Source: Aquibium microcysteis
Lineage (GTDB): Bacteria > Pseudomonadota > Alphaproteobacteria > Rhizobiales > Rhizobiaceae
Direction of reading: 5' to 3'
DNA length: 64,000 nucleotides
Assembly: GCF_014495845.1 (NCBI RefSeq)
Contig: NZ_CP061080.1
Location: 1-64,000, forward strand
The notes beneath the pieces were generated by a model that worked only from the letters and a program-made list of their open reading frames with translations, was not told the DNA's origin and made no database searches. Below, in pieces: positions 63,384 through 64,000 of this stretch (its first letter is position 1; each line of letters begins with the position of its first letter). The position numbers were made by a program, and so were the translations under genes.

Positions 63384-64000
63384 TCAGGCGGGATGCCGCA
63401 CCGCCGCCGCCGCCTTCCGGCGCCGGCCCGACTGCAGCTGCCAGAGCGAGTGGCCGACCAGCGTGACGATCAGGATCGTGCCGCCGATCATGGAGGCGCG
63501 CGACGGCACCTCCGTGAAGATCAGCCAGACCCAGACCGGTGCGAGCACGGTTTCCAGCAGGTAGAACATCGCCACCTCGGGGCCGGAAATGTAGCGCGGT
63601 CCGGTGGCGAGGCAGAAGAAGGCGATGGGCATGATCACCGCGCCGTTGAACAGGATCCACCAGGGCGCCTCGACCCGGTAGCCCACCTGGGCGACCATCG
63701 CCAGGGCGACCAGCAGCGGCGCCACGACCGCGATGAGCGCCGTGAAACCCATCTCGGCGCCGGACGCGCGCGTGATGGTGATCGCACAGGCGATGAAGAA
63801 GGCGGACGACAGCGCCATCAGGTCGCCGAAGAGATTGCCGCTGGAGATGCCGTCGCCGACGATGACCAGCACGCCGACCATCATCAGGGCCATGGCGATC
63901 AGCGTCGCCGGCCGCGGCCGCTCCTTGAGGAAGATCCAGGACAGCAGCGCCGCAAACATGGTGTTGAAGGCCAGGATGAAGACGAGATTGGCGGTCGAGG
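63384..64000 (-). CDS. EamA/DMT-family transporter, 5' part outside the window
   Basis: The last ~205 residues of a drug/metabolite transporter; the reading frame stays open to the window edge, so the start is missing. The visible part has hydrophobic segments and the EamA signatures NLVFILAFNTMFAALLSWIF, LKERPRPATLIAMALMMVGVL and a second repeat, FYLLETVLAPVWVWLIFTEVP. It probably exports small metabolites; the substrate is unknown. Confidence 0.88.
   Translation of the reverse strand, partial: STANLVFILAFNTMFAALLSWIFLKERPRPATLIAMALMMVGVLVIVGDGISSGNLFGDLMALSSAFFIACAITITRASGAEMGFTALIAVVAPLLVALAMVAQVGYRVEAPWWILFNGAVIMPIAFFCLATGPRYISGPEVAMFYLLETVLAPVWVWLIFTEVPSRASMIGGTILIVTLVGHSLWQLQSGRRRKAAAAVRHPA

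Overview
The window is high-GC DNA (roughly two-thirds G+C by eye) from an alphaproteobacterium, most likely a member of the Hyphomicrobiales/Rhizobiales. The grounds are a complete aapJQMP amino-acid transporter operon, NDUFS4-like and NDUFS6-like complex I accessory genes, an HWE-family histidine kinase, TIGR02587/TIGR02588 genes, an Agrobacterium PhrB-type Fe-S photolyase, and short GC-rich intergenic repeats of the kind scattered through rhizobial genomes. No rRNA, prophage, IS element or CRISPR array is visible. The two tRNAs are Pro(TGG) and Arg(TCT).

Layout. 1-9360: dabA-type inorganic carbon uptake gene; TIGR02587/TIGR02588 membrane pair; a minus-strand operon of DUF4173 membrane protein, response regulator and histidine kinase; a TPR protein. 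9588-10931: tRNA-Pro and an MFS transporter. 11240-24875: a 14-gene, single-strand catabolic and transport island (two flavin reductases, a GntR regulator, a complete ABC importer, two LLM flavin monooxygenases, a second ABC importer with two tandem binding proteins, a small ferredoxin-like-fold protein and an asparaginase-fold protein). 24997-28287: complex I subunit, tRNA-Arg, HWE kinase facing a receiver protein, cystathionine beta-lyase. 28669-33708: aapJQMP plus a DUF2459 gene. 33839-35640: a small unknown gene and a ~290-bp tandem repeat array. 35696-42276: FAD monooxygenase and zinc-finger protein, ppk-ppx, rnd. 42454-51771: lipoprotein, MFS, aspS, pcp, a secreted protein and parC, with several repeat scars. 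51772-53327: a lower-GC accessory patch with an unknown gene, a broken metallo-beta-lactamase-fold fragment, an orphan antitoxin and a 33-bp inverted-repeat element. 53328-64000: RidA, crystallin-like secreted protein, photolyase, tetR-RND efflux operon, an overlapping hydrolase/membrane pair and a truncated EamA transporter.

The most interesting system is the 11-25 kb island. A RutA-like and an NtaA/DszA-like FMN-dependent monooxygenase sit with two candidate FMN reductases, two NitT/TauT-type importers, a GntR-family regulator and a protein with the asparaginase fold whose usual catalytic Thr-Asp pair is replaced by Ser-Pro. I infer an uptake-plus-oxidative-cleavage pathway for a small N-containing (perhaps heterocyclic or amide) or organosulfur compound. 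The substrate cannot be read from sequence.

Second in interest is the repeat biology: a tandem array of composite palindromic elements, a small GCAGTCG-bounded element that has duplicated the 3' end of a neighbouring gene and extended pcp, and an inverted-repeat element sitting in a duplicated antitoxin start.
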